From Prorocentrum cordatum (lineage: Eukaryota; Sar; Dinophyceae; Prorocentrales; Prorocentraceae): a DNA stretch of 64,000 nucleotides. Below the pieces are notes generated by a model. It did not search any database. It was not told the origin of the DNA and saw nothing but the letters and a program-made list of their open reading frames with translations. Location of the stretch: NCBI GenBank assembly GCA_963575745.1, contig CAUYUJ010019627.1:434164-498163 (forward strand). The letters run 5' to 3'. The translations under genes and the position numbers were made by a program. Positions within the stretch are counted from its first letter, which is position 1; each line of letters begins with the position of its first letter. Below, in pieces: positions 31,191 through 42,053 of this stretch.

Positions 31191-34100
31191 TTATTCACTA
31201 CCCACTACCCTCGCCCCACTGCTCACTACTCGCTACCCACAACCCACTACCCACTACTCGCTACTTGCTACCGGCTACGCACTATTCACTACCCACTACT
31301 CACGTCTCACTTCTCACTACCCACTACCCACTACGCACTTCTCACTACACGCGACCCATTGCTCACAACGCACTACTCACTACCCACTTCCCGCTACCCA
31401 CTACCCACTACCAACGATCCAGCATTCACTACTCACTACCCACTAGTCACTACTCACTACTCACTACGCACGCCTCGCTATTCACTACGCACCATTCACT
31501 TCTCGAGACTCACTACGCACCACTCACTGCTCACGATTCACTACCCGCTACCCACTACCCGCTACCAACTACCCAGTAATCACAACCCACGATCCATTTT
31601 TCATCTCTCACCACTCATTACCCACTACGCACTAGTCACTAGTAATTACCCACTTCCCACTACTCACTGCACACTACCCGCTACCCACTTCTCACTACCC
31701 ACTACTCATCACACACCATACTACTCACTACCCACGAGTCACGACCCACTACTCACTACCCACGGCCCACTACGCACTACCCACTACCCGCTACTCATTT
31801 CTTAATAATCATTAGTCAATACCCGCTACCCCTACCCACTACTCACCACGCTCGACCCACCACTCACTCACTTCCCACTACTCTCTACCCGCTGATCATC
31901 AAACACTGCTCACTACTCAGTATCAAGTACTCATTCCTTACTACTCACTGCCTACTACTCACTTCTCACTACTCACTCCTCACTACCCACTACATTACCC
32001 GCTAACCAGTACCCACGACTTACAACTCACTACTCACTGCTCGCAACTCACTACTCACTACCCACTACTCACTTCCCACTACCCCCTATTCATACCCACT
32101 ACCCAGTGCCAGCTACCTATGTCCCACTGCCCGCTACCCACAAGCCACTACCCACTGTTCACTATTCATTACGAGGTAATCATTTTCCACATCCCACCAC
32201 TCACTTCTCATTACTCACTGCTCACTGCCCACCACGCACTATTCACGACCCACTACGCACGGCCCACTACCCACTTTTCATTACTCGCTACTCACTGCTC
32301 ACTATTCACTACTCACTACCCACTGCTCATTTCTCTCTACTCACTACTCTCTACTCTCTGCCCAGTCAGTACGCACTTTTCGGCACCCACTACCCAGCAC
32401 TCACTACTCACTGCATACTACCCGCGACCCACTACCCACTACCCACTACCCACTTCCCTCTACTCACGACTCACTACTCACGTTCCTCTACCTTCTACTC
32501 TCTTCCCACTACCCACTACTCACTGCTCGCATTTCCCGCCACACGATTCACTACCCGCCACCCATGACCCATTACCTACTACTCACTGCTCACAACCCAC
32601 TACCAACTTTTCACTCCCCACCATTCACTACCCACTGCGCTCTAGTTGCTATTCATTGCCCACTTCTCACTACTCACTAGCCATCACTCACAGCTTGATA
32701 CTCACTACACAATGCCCACTATTTCACTACGCACTACTCACTACTCGCTCCTCACTACCCACTGCTCATTACCCACTACTCACTACTCTCTACTCCCTGC
32801 TCAGTCAGTACGCACTTTTCGGTACCCACTACCCAACACTCACTACTCACTGCACACTACCCGCGACCCGCTACCCACTACCCACTACCCACTTCTCTCT
32901 ACTCACGACTCACTACCCACGTTCCGCTACCCTCTACTCTCTTCCCACTACCCACTACTCACTACTCGCCTTTCCCGTCACACGATTCACTACCCGCTAT
33001 CCATTACCCATTACCTATTGCTCACTGCTCACAACCCACTACCAACTTTTCTCTTCTCACCATTCACTACCCACTGCGCAGTAGTTATTATTCATTGCCC
33101 TCTTCCCACTACTCACTAGCCACCACTCACAGCTTGATACTCGCTACGCAATTCCCACTACTCACTACGCACTACCCACTACTCACTACTCACTACCCAC
33201 TACTCACTACTCGCTACCCACTACCCAGTACTCACCACCTGATTTCCACCACCCACTACCCCCTACTCGCTACCCACTACTCTCCCCCCCTTCTCACTAC
33301 CCACTACCCATTGTTCACTGCTCGCTGCACACTGCTGACAACTAACTACCCTACTCACTACTCCATACTCACTACTCCATACGCACTGCACACTACTCCA
33401 TACGCACTACTCATACTCCATACACATTACTCCATACTCAACACTACACACTACTCGGTCACCCACTACTGCCTACCCACTACTCCATACTCACTACACA
33501 CTACCCACTACCCGCTGATCCCGACCCTCTACTCGCTACTCACAACTCACTACGAAGTCCCCGCTGTTCACTACGCACCATTCACTTCTCGGGGTTCACT
33601 ACGCGTCACTCACTGCTCACGATTCACTACCCGCTACCCACTACCCACTACCAGCTACCCACTGCTCACAACCCACTACTCACTTTTCACTTCTCACCAC
33701 TCACTACCCACTATTCACTAGTCACTACTCATTACCCACTGCCCACTACCCACTGCACACTACTCACTACCCGATACCCACGTCCCACTACCCACTACTC
33801 ATCATACACCGCGCTGCTCACTACTCACGGCCCACTACCAACTACTCACTACCCCCTACGCACGACCCGCTGCGCACTACCCACTACCCACTACTCACTT
33901 CTCACTAAACACCAGTCATTACCCACTGCCCCCTACCCACCACTCACTAGTCACTACTCACTACGCTCGACCCACCACGCACTCCTCACTTCCCACTACC
34001 CTCTACCCGCTGTTCATTAAACGCTGTTCACTGCTCAGTACCATGTATTCATTCTCTACTACTCATTGCCCCACTACTCACTTCTCACTACTCACGCCTC

Positions 34101-36125
34101 ACTACCCACTACACTACCCGCTGCCCAGTACCCACGACTTACAACTCACTACTCACTGCTCGCTACGCACTAGTCCGCTACCTAATTCTCACTACCCACT
34201 ACTCAGAATGCACTATTCACTATTCATTACTAGCTTACCACTTTCCACATATCACCACTCACTACTCGCTACCCACTGCCCCCGACCCACCACTCACTAT
34301 TCACGACCCACTACGCACGACCCACTACGCACTTTTCACTACCCGCTATTCACTGCTATCTACTCACTACCAACTACTCACTACCCACTACCCACTATTC
34401 ACTACTCTCTTCTCCCTGCTCAGTCAGTACGCACTTCTCTGTACCCAGTATCCTCCACTCATTACTCACTGCTTACTACCCACGACCCACTACTCACTAC
34501 CCGCCATTCACTCCTAACTACTCGCGGCCCATTACCCACTTTCCGCCACCCTCTACTCTCTCCCCACTACTCACTTCTCACTACTCACCTGTCCCGTCAC
34601 ACGATTTCCTACCTGCTACCCGCTACCTACTACCCACTCTCACTTTTCGCAACCCACAACTCACGTTTCGCTTCTCACCACTCACTACCCACTACGGACT
34701 AGTCACGATTCATTGCCCACTTTCCACTACTCATTCGCCACCACCCACAGTTTGTAATGCGTTCTACACAATACCCACTACCCGCTACTCACTACTCACG
34801 ACTCACTACGCACTATGCACTACTCACTACCCACTACCCCCTACTCACTTTTCGTTACCCACTACCTACGACTCACCACCTGACCCCCACCACTCACTAC
34901 TCCCTACTCGCTACCCATTACGATTCCCCCTTCTCACTACTCACTACCCCTACCTATGTTTCATTACTCACTGAACACTGCTGACAACCAACTACCCACT
35001 ACTCTTCTACTGGGCCACCCACTACTGCCAACTCACTACTCAATACTCACGACACAGTACCCACTATTCCCTGCCCCCGACCCTCTACTCGCTACTCACA
35101 ACTCACCACTCGCCGCACTGCTCTTACGATTCACTTCTCGCTGCTCATTTACTCACTACTCATTACCCACTGCTCATGACACACTACTCACCGACCACGC
35201 ACTTCTCATGTCCCAGTTCATGCTCCAATTTCCAAAACTCACCACTCACTACTCACTTCCCCCTACTCACTACCCGCCACTCACTACCCACACCCATTAC
35301 TCACTTCGCACTTCTCGCTGCTCGCTACCCGCTACCCACTACCCCATGCCCACTACTCACTTTTCGGTACTCACTACTCACTACCCACTGCCCACCTCGA
35401 ACTACCCACTACTCACTACTCGCTACCCACCCACGGCCCACTAGCCACAACTCACTGCGCACTACCCAATGCCCGCTGCCCGCTACCCACTACTCACTAC
35501 CCGCTACTCCCTACTCACTACCCACTACTAACTGCTCATTATTCACTACTCACGCTCCGCTGCTAATATCTTGCCACTCGTTAGCCATTACCCACCACTC
35601 TCCTTGCACTACCCACTAATCACTATACACCACCCGTCCCTCACTACGTACCAGCCACTCCTCACTACTCACTCTCCACGACCCACTACGCCTTACTACT
35701 CACCACTCACCACTCACACCTCGCTACTCACCACTCACTACTCACCACCCTCTTCTCATTATACACTACCCGCTACTCACGACAAACTACCCGCTAACCA
35801 CTACTCACCACCCACTACCCTCTTTTCGTTTCCCACCTCCCACTGCGCACTACTCACTACTCACTACTTACTACCCACCACTCACGTCTCACTACCCACT
35901 ACTCACTTCTCAGTCTCTCACTACTCAAATTTCCTTTCCCGCTACCCACTACTCACTACTCACTACCCACCACCCACGACATACCACGACCACTCACTAC
36001 CCACTACCCACTACGCGCGAGTCACTACTCACTGCCTACTCCCCACTACCCACTACCACTACTCACTACCCACTCACTACTCACTACCCACTACCCATTA
36101 CTCACTACTTATTACCCACTCTTTG
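31190..36125 (+). repeat. 5-kb degenerate 7-mer array (ACTACCC/ACTACTC)
   Basis: Almost 5 kb of heptamers CACTACC, CACTACT, CACTTCT, CACGACC and CGCTACC in tandem. Several reading frames stay open for 60-300 codons because 7 and 3 give a 21-bp period. Higher-order duplications exist: CAGTCAGTACGCAC at 32,364, 32,807 and 34,425, and CAGCTTGATACTC about 440 bp apart. Read on the minus strand it is G/T-rich (AGTGGGT, AGTGAGT), superficially telomere-like but not TTTAGGG. No gene. Confidence 0.95.
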
Positions 36126-36644
36126 TCATTACTCCCTTCGGTCACCGCCAAGGGTTCGCTTACGTTGTCAGACCAGCAGATCGACTAGCTAACAATGCGC
36201 AGCCCATTGCCCCCGCTTGCGCACGCGTTGCGTACGCCGAACCATGTGACTGACAAGTCACGAATTGATGCTAACTCAATTCTCGTTCGGGCACCGCCAA
36301 GGGCTCGCTGTCGTTCACAGGCCCACACGGCGACTTCTCGATTGTAGGCAGCGCAAGACTCACCACACGCTCGCGTGGGCACGTCGCACGCTGACGAAAT
36401 TGGCTGTCAGACTCGGCGCTTGTGCTCGTTTGAAGTCCGTTCGGTGGCCGCCACGGGACCCCTTCAGGACCCCATGCCCACGTTGCGATTTTTCGGTTAT
36501 GGACAATACGACGCCCACCACGCACGCGCGCACGCGTGTAGTACACCGCGCCAGGTCACGCACGACGAACGCCAGCTTAAAAACGAATTTCAACTTTCAA
36601 TTTACACCCAACGAAAGCTCAAAGCTTAACTCTAGCTGCAACTC
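36126..36644. other. Unassigned; AT-richer
   Basis: Unique sequence after the array, containing CACCGCCAAGGG.TCGCT at about 36,142 and 36,292 (short direct repeat). Both strands are open over about 90-130 codons without convincing features. Confidence 0.3.
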
Positions 36645-37326
36645 GAATTGTTGACGCTTCGCGAGTCCCCACCAGCCCATCCAGAAACGATGCCCAGAGG
36701 AATTGTCTCGATCAGTGCAGTGGGCAGCACACAGGGGAAGCCATCATGAGACATCCTTGGGTAGCTTGAGCCATCTTGGAGGTCAGGTTGGGCTCTCCCA
36801 GGTGCTCTTAGAGTCATCTTAATCAGTCCCCTCAGGAGGCCAACATGTGGCTAAAACCTGTTGTAAAACCAATGCTTTGGTATTCTCGGCGGGGCCTCTT
36901 GGAGCATCCTGGGTGCCTCTAGGGGGTCTCTTGGGGCCTTTTGGGGATCTCTTGGGGGCCGCCTGGGGGGCCTCTTGGGGGCCTCTTGGGGCCATCTTGG
37001 GGCACTCTTGGGGCACTCTTGGGGCCTCCTGGGCGCTTCTCGGGGCCATCTTGAAGGAGATCGATCACAGGAGAGGGGTGTGGTACTAATTAGCGTCCCC
37101 CTTCATCAGGATGCCAAAACTGGTGCCAAAACCATGGTACAAGCAATGATTGTGGCTTCCTCGCCGAGGCCGCTTTGCACGCCCTGGCACCTCGCGAAAC
37201 CACCCGTCCAGGTCCAGGGGAGGGGGTCGGGGGAGGGATAAACCCCTCCCCGAAGAGGAAGAAGGATGGGGTGGAAGGGGGAACTCCCTAAACCACAGAC
37301 GCCCAGAGGGCTGGTGGGATTGGCAG
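36645..37326 (+). mobile_element. Introner-like element A, complete, plus strand
   Basis: Left end: GAATTG then TTGACGCTTCGCGAG and CCCCACCAGCCCATCCAG. Sub-terminal GAAACGATGCCC follows. Body: CTTGGGGCCTC minisatellite (36,890-37,060), CAATGATTGTGGCTTCCTCG, the CCAGGTCCAGGGGAGGGGG block and the CCCCTCCCCGAAGAGG hairpin. Right end: CCCAGAGGGCTGGTGGG then ATTGGCAG. The 4-bp ATTG immediately outside both ends is a plausible target duplication. It is 682 bp long, the only copy found on the plus strand. Confidence 0.8.
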
Positions 37327-37490
37327 AGGATGGTGATACGTTTCTTGGTGGTGATGTTGATGATGGTGATGATGCACTGGATAAGGGACTGGGTGAGGGG
37401 AGGCTGATACTGAGAAGTGGGTGGCAGGCGGGAGGGAGGAAGGGAGGGATGTGGGATGGGATATAGGGGTGCAGAGCTGGTCGTGATGGT
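37327..37490. other. Unassigned flank of element A
   Basis: GGTGATGATG-rich sequence. A short Asp/Gly-rich plus frame is possible but unsupported. Confidence 0.25.
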
Positions 37491-37504
37491 GGTGTGTGTG
37501 TGTT

Positions 37505-37539
<35 letters not shown>

Positions 37540-37680
37540 GTGTGCGTGTGCGTGTGCGTGTGCGTGTGCGTGCGTGTGTGTGTGTGTGTGTGTGTGGGTG
37601 TGTGTGTGTGTGTGCGCGTGTGTGTGTGTGCGCGTGTGTGTGTGTGTGTTCGTGTGCGTGTGCGCGCGTGTGCGCGCACG
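37491..37680 (+). repeat. GT/GCGT microsatellite
   Basis: (GT)n with regular GCGTGTGC interruptions, about 190 bp. Confidence 0.95.
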
Positions 37681-38127
37681 CCGTTGGAACAGATGCGGCC
37701 GGTGTATTTTGTTCAGGCTAGGGGGGAGGCGGTGGAGGGCAGGCGGGACAAGGCAGGGTGCAAACGCGCGGTCACGCAATGTGTCCTATAGGCAGCCCAC
37801 AGCGAGTAATCAGACGACCCCGCAAGAAGGTGCGCAGCGAGTCACTGCCACAGTGCTGGGCTGCCTTGCAGCTGCCCGTACAAATCTCGCACGTTCTCCC
37901 CCCTTGCCGCTCCACGCAACCCCCTTTCTAGCTAGCAGTGCTTCTGGTTGCCCTTCCATCTCGCATCATATCTGTTTCGATGCTTAAACTTGCAGCCGTT
38001 GCACTTATCATTATGACTGTCGCTGATTCATCATCCCGTTCTCCCTGTACTTGCCCCTCTGCCCCCCCCCCCTCCCCCGTCGTCGCCTTCGGCGTTTGCA
38101 AACAGGGGAAGGGGAGGGCAAGTTAAG
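37681..38127. other. Unassigned
   Basis: Unique sequence downstream (in minus-strand terms) of the last exon of the long gene. No feature recognised. It may include the 3' flank. Confidence 0.3.
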
Positions 38128-38330
38128 GGAAACGTGGTTCCCAAGGCGCCTAACTTCGCGCATCGCTCCCCGCGGTGCGCGGCGCGCGGTCATCTTGGCG
38201 CCTTCGCGCAGCCCCCTTGGAAAGGAACGGCTCTCCAGCCCAGGCCGCGAGGCGCGAGGCATGGTTAAATGGTTATCTTCGCACCCCTGGGGGTGACTTA
38301 AAAGACTTAAGGGGTGACCTAGGTTTCGAT
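38128..38330 (+). mobile_element. Dispersed GC-rich element, copy 2
   Basis: GGTTCCCAAGGCGCCTAAC, TTCGCGCATCGCTCCCCGCG, CAGCCCAGGCCGCG and CCCTGGGGGTGAC match 20,528-20,706 in order and orientation. This copy has an extra GACTTAAAAGACTTAAG insertion near the end. It lies about 85 bp 3' of the stop codon at 38,416 (minus strand). Confidence 0.65.
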
Positions 38331-38415
38331 GCCGAGGGGATTGCGAACTGAATGAAAGAGGGTGACAAAAAGGGCTAAGGCATTGAAGTGAGCCTTGCGA
38401 TTGGTAGACAAATGA

Positions 38416-39420
38416 TCAATTCAATTGTATCACAACCCTGGCGAGTTTGTGACTGCCCACCCAAGGCCACACCTCGAGCCACACGTCGGAGTGGTCGGAG
38501 TCAGCCTCTCCCACCACACACCGCATAGGTTGGAAGACCATGACATACGGGCTCAAATTCACATGGGATGCGTGCCACCACGTGTACACAGTGTCACGAT
38601 TCATATCTGTGATGGCGTCGGCAATCTCAGGATCATCGTCACCAAAAAAATCTTGAAGAACCATGGCATCCATTGACGGCGCTACACAGTCTGCCTTGCG
38701 ACGGCCACGCAGTCGCAGCACGTGCCACCCATCAAGCATGAGCTGGCGTCTCTGCGAGTTGTAGGGCGTGAAGAACTTGATCGCTCGCAGAACGCTGTTT
38801 CTCCACTTGAACAGCCTGCGTCCCCCCGCAGTCCTTAAACAGAGACCTGCCTTGTAGCAATCTCGGTGATCAGGGTCCTGGTCTTCGTCGTCGACGCGGC
38901 AACCAGGCTCACTGGAGCACGGTTGGCAGACTACCGCATTCCGTGCATGCCAGTACGTGTCCAAAGCATTCGACAAAGAACGGTGATGGTAAGCTTGTCC
39001 GCGGGCGTATGCGGTACACATGGCAGCACCCACTGCTCCAGACACATCGGTATCGACCCTGACCCGCACTGCTGGGGCGCCCGCCGAAGCGCCGTTCATA
39101 GGGGCTGTCCGGAATGCAACATGGCGTTCATCAACTTTCCCAGTGCTCTTGAAAAGCGACTCCACCACCAAACTGCGTTGCTCCTTCGCGATCTCGGCAA
39201 TCTTTGACTCAACCATCGCCTCCTCGTCTCTACGCTGGCGGTTGGCTGCTCTATCTGCGCGCTGAACTGTCTTGATAAGCTCCCGCAAGGCCCCGTCCGA
39301 GTGTTCAGACAAGGACATTTGAAGTGCATCCATCGGGGCTGCGAGAAAACTGGACTCAGAGAGCACATTCTGCCGATTGAACAAAGCAACGGCCTGCGAT
39401 TGCACTTGTCGGTCCGCAAT
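38416..39420 (-). CDS. Terminal exon of long gene, unknown function
   Basis: Minus-strand exon of 335 codons including a TGA stop. It begins at acceptor CAATAG|ATTGCGG (39,420), and an in-frame TAG just before it rules out extension. It opens with a charged helical region (ALRELIKTVQRADRAANRQR, EEAMVESKIAEIAKEQRSLV). Then comes a Cys-rich stretch (VVCQPCSSEPGCRVDDEDQD, CYKAGLCLRT), KWRNSVLRAIKFF, and a Trp/His-rich C-terminus (YTWWHASHVNLSPYVMVFQP, WLEVWPWVGSH). The start phase 0 matches the end of exon 52,078-50,708 and also the possible end of the 46.65-45.12 kb segment. No domain name can be assigned. Element B ends about 40 bp upstream of its acceptor. Confidence 0.75.
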   Translation of the reverse strand: MADRQVQSQAVALFNRQNVLSESSFLAAPMDALQMSLSEHSDGALRELIKTVQRADRAANRQRRDEEAMVESKIAEIAKEQRSLVVESLFKSTGKVDERHVAFRTAPMNGASAGAPAVRVRVDTDVSGAVGAAMCTAYARGQAYHHRSLSNALDTYWHARNAVVCQPCSSEPGCRVDDEDQDPDHRDCYKAGLCLRTAGGRRLFKWRNSVLRAIKFFTPYNSQRRQLMLDGWHVLRLRGRRKADCVAPSMDAMVLQDFFGDDDPEIADAITDMNRDTVYTWWHASHVNLSPYVMVFQPMRCVVGEADSDHSDVWLEVWPWVGSHKLARVVIQLN

Positions 39421-39462
39421 CTATTGACGAGGACCGAAACCAGGCAGACCAGCCCTGTGCAA

Positions 39463-40181
39463 TCCGACCAGCCCTCTGGGCGTAGGTGGTATAAGGAGCT
39501 TCCTCTTCCAACCCATTTCTTCCCCTTCGGGGAGGGGTTTACCCCCCCCCCACACCACCTCCCCTGGACCTGGGCGGGGAAGGCGGCGAGCGGTCAGAGC
39601 GTCCAAAACGGCCTCAGCGAGGAAGCCACAATCATTGGTGTTACTAAGGCGTTGGCCCCAGTTTGGCTTCTTGGGGGAGGCGCGAATATAGGACCCCCCT
39701 TCTTTGGTCGACCTCCTCCAAAGATGGCCCCACGAGCGCCCCCGAGGCTCCCAAGAGGGCCCCAATAGAGCCTCAAGAGGTGCCGAGGAGGCCCCAAGAG
39801 ACCCCCAAGGGGCCCTCAAGATACATCCGCGAGACCCCCACAAGGCCCCCAAAGGCCTCCCGAGGCACCCAAGACGCTCCAGGAGAAGACGTCCCAAGAG
39901 GCGTCCAAGGAGCCCCCACAGAGACATCAGAAGAGACTCCGAGAGGCATCCAAGAGGCCTCTGACCTTTCTGCTCACCCGTTTCCTCCTCCTCCTCCTCC
40001 TCCTCCTCCTCTTCCTCCTCCTCCCTCTCATCCTCCTCCGATTCCTACTCCGTCCTCCCGTTCTTGGAGTAAGACTGTTTCACCAGCCCTTGGTTCCTCT
40101 GCATGCTCCTTCACTTCCCTGATCACCTCAACTCGCTTGGGCACCGTTTCTGGATGGGCTGGTGGGGGCACTTTTTTAAAC
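39463..40181 (-). mobile_element. Introner-like element B
   Basis: Left part at 40,175-40,110: CCCCCACCAGCCCATCCAG, AAACGGTGCCCAAGCGAG, TTGAGGTGATCAGG. The outermost TTGACGCTTCGCG is degraded to TTAAAAAAG. Body: CCCAAGAGGCC minisatellite and a TCCTCC tract. Right end: CCCAGAGGGCTGGTCGG then ATTG at 39,463. A second GGGCTGGTC copy follows at 39,446-39,456. It forms the 3' part of the intron that ends at 39,421. It shares CAATCATTGGTGTTAC-like internal sequence with element A (inverted). Confidence 0.7.
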
Positions 40182-40389
40182 AGCCGCAGGCGGAAGCGCC
40201 GGCGCCGGCGGGTCACGGTCGGGCTGCGGCCGTGACGAATTCGCCGAGCGCGCGCGGGGGCCGCGGATCAGGCGGCGGTGCAAGCTGCAGCCCAGGGAGT
40301 CTGAAGGGAAACAGCCACTCAGGAAGCAGGGAGGACGCTGCCAAAATGGCGCGACGCACACCCCCAGTCAAGGATCGTGTGGGTCCGAC

Positions 40390-41350
40390 GATCACAGGGT
40401 AGTGGGGTTCTGACTCCGTGCAAGAAGTGCGTCAGTAGCCCAGGGTGTCTGTCGGGTATGTGCGAGACCGTAGGCAAGAGAGCTGACGTCGTCCAGCAGG
40501 GAGAAGGAACTCTGACAGCGCCAGCGAACCGTCGCAGCTTCAGAGTACGCATCCACGCGGCTGAAAAGGCACGCCTGAAGTCAATGACAACCGGAGTCAA
40601 CCTTCAAACCAACTGCGGAAGAATGCGTCCGCACGCGAAAGATCAACGACATGATGTGACGCAGTGCAAAGGCACACCTGCTCCGGACCTTGGCGAGAGA
40701 CCCGACGGCATCCGAGGTGACAGGGCGTGTACCAGGAAGCAACTAAGTGACATAACAAAGTGCGGCTCTCCAGGAGACTCTGAAAGACCAGACAGGAAAT
40801 CGCGCTCAGAGAAAGCTGTGCTGCCGCATACCCACTGCAGCACAAGCAATCGTAGTCACGAAGACGCCCAGGAAGTTCCCGTGCAAGGAGTGCGTCGGTA
40901 GCCCAGGGTGTCTGTCGGGTATGAGCGAGACCGCAGGCAAGAGAGCTGACGTCGTCCATCACCGCGCAAGAAGAGTGTCAGAGAGCCCAGGGTGTCTGCC
41001 GGGTATGAGCGAGACCGTAGTGGGGATCTGTCTCCGTGCACGAGGGGTGTCAGGGGCCCAGGGTGTCAGCCGGGCATGAGCGAGACCGTGGGCATGCGTT
41101 CGCACGCGAAAGATCAGCGACATGATGTGACGCAGTGCGGAAGGTACACCAGTTCCCGACCTCGGCGCGAGACACGAGGGCCAACCGAAGATGACAGGGC
41201 GTGTACCAGGAAGCAACTAAGTGACATACCAAATACCCTGGCGGACCAGAGAGCGTGGAAATAGCGCTCTGAGAAAGCTGCGCTGACGCATACCCGCTGC
41301 AGCACAAGCAACCGTCCGCAGTCACGAAGAAGCCCAGGAAGTGACCGCTC
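40390..41350. repeat. About 470-bp tandem duplication plus short repeats
   Basis: GCCCAGGGTGTCTG.CGGGTATG and GAGCGAGACCG recur at 40,438, 40,902, 40,988 and 41,058. CGCACGCGAAAGATCA.CGAC plus GTGACGCAGTGC recur at 40,630 and 41,100. AGCAACTAAGTGACATA.CAAA recurs at 40,738 and 41,210. It is non-coding, inside the 11.3-kb intron. 40,182-40,390 has no recognised feature. Confidence 0.7.
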
Positions 41351-41680
41351 GACAAGGTTGAGCGTGGGAGCGACGATGGGGTGACGTCAGTGTGCACGGA
41401 TCCCTGCGGCGAGCGGTGCACCACTAGCCACAGGTGCGGGCGCGGCCTGGGCCAGCCGCTGCCAAACTGTGGCAAGTCATGCACGGGGGCGCACCTGCGA
41501 CCCAGAGTCCGAGCACGGCCGCAGCGACCTCCGGGTGGGCAATCGAGCCAACGAAGCGGGGCGTACCACAGCCACGGAGACCGCCCGAGCAACGTTGAGA
41601 CCCACTGACGATAAGCCCGAGCCCAGGGTCGCTCCCAGGGAAGGCGGAGAAAGCGGCTGAAGGCCGTAGTATCTTGGGGA

Positions 41681-42053
41681 AACCCAGGAATAAGGCTGCC
41701 CGCTGGAGGGCCGGGTCACGGCCGCGCCAGGAGAAGCCAGAGTGAATTAGGGTGCGGTATTGGGCAGTGACGAGGCGAAGCCATCTTTGCGTCGGTCACA
41801 GAGCCGCGAGGCCGGGGGGCGAAGTACGCCAGGGCCAGAGGTGAAAACAACTACAGCGGGGCCAGGGGCCAACTATGGCCTGCACGCAACACGCCCCAGC
41901 GCTGCCATGCAGACGGTATTGCTGGTAAACACACTTGGGTCCAAAAGGCAGGAAGTGCGTGTACCAGGGAGGGCGGCAGAAGGCCGCCACACGAGTAACG
42001 TAACCCAGGGAGGCAGCTGAAGGCTGCGCAGAGTGTGGAAAGCGGACGCTGCC
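41681..42053 (+). repeat. About 370-bp direct repeat, copy 1
   Basis: It starts AACCCAGGAATAAGGCTGCC, includes GAAGCCAGAGTGAATTAGG and ends AGTGTGGAAAGCGGACGCTG. Copy 2 lies at 44,727-45,093. Confidence 0.85.

Noticed and set aside
31190-36125. True telomere or interstitial TTTAGGG array
   Set aside because: The heptamer is ACTACCC/ACTACTC, not CCCTAAA; no TTTAGGG run was found.
31359-36188. Thr/His/Tyr/Pro-rich proteins such as repeated LLTTHYPLPTTHYS
   Set aside because: The 7-bp monomer gives a 21-bp codon period, so several frames stay open without selection.
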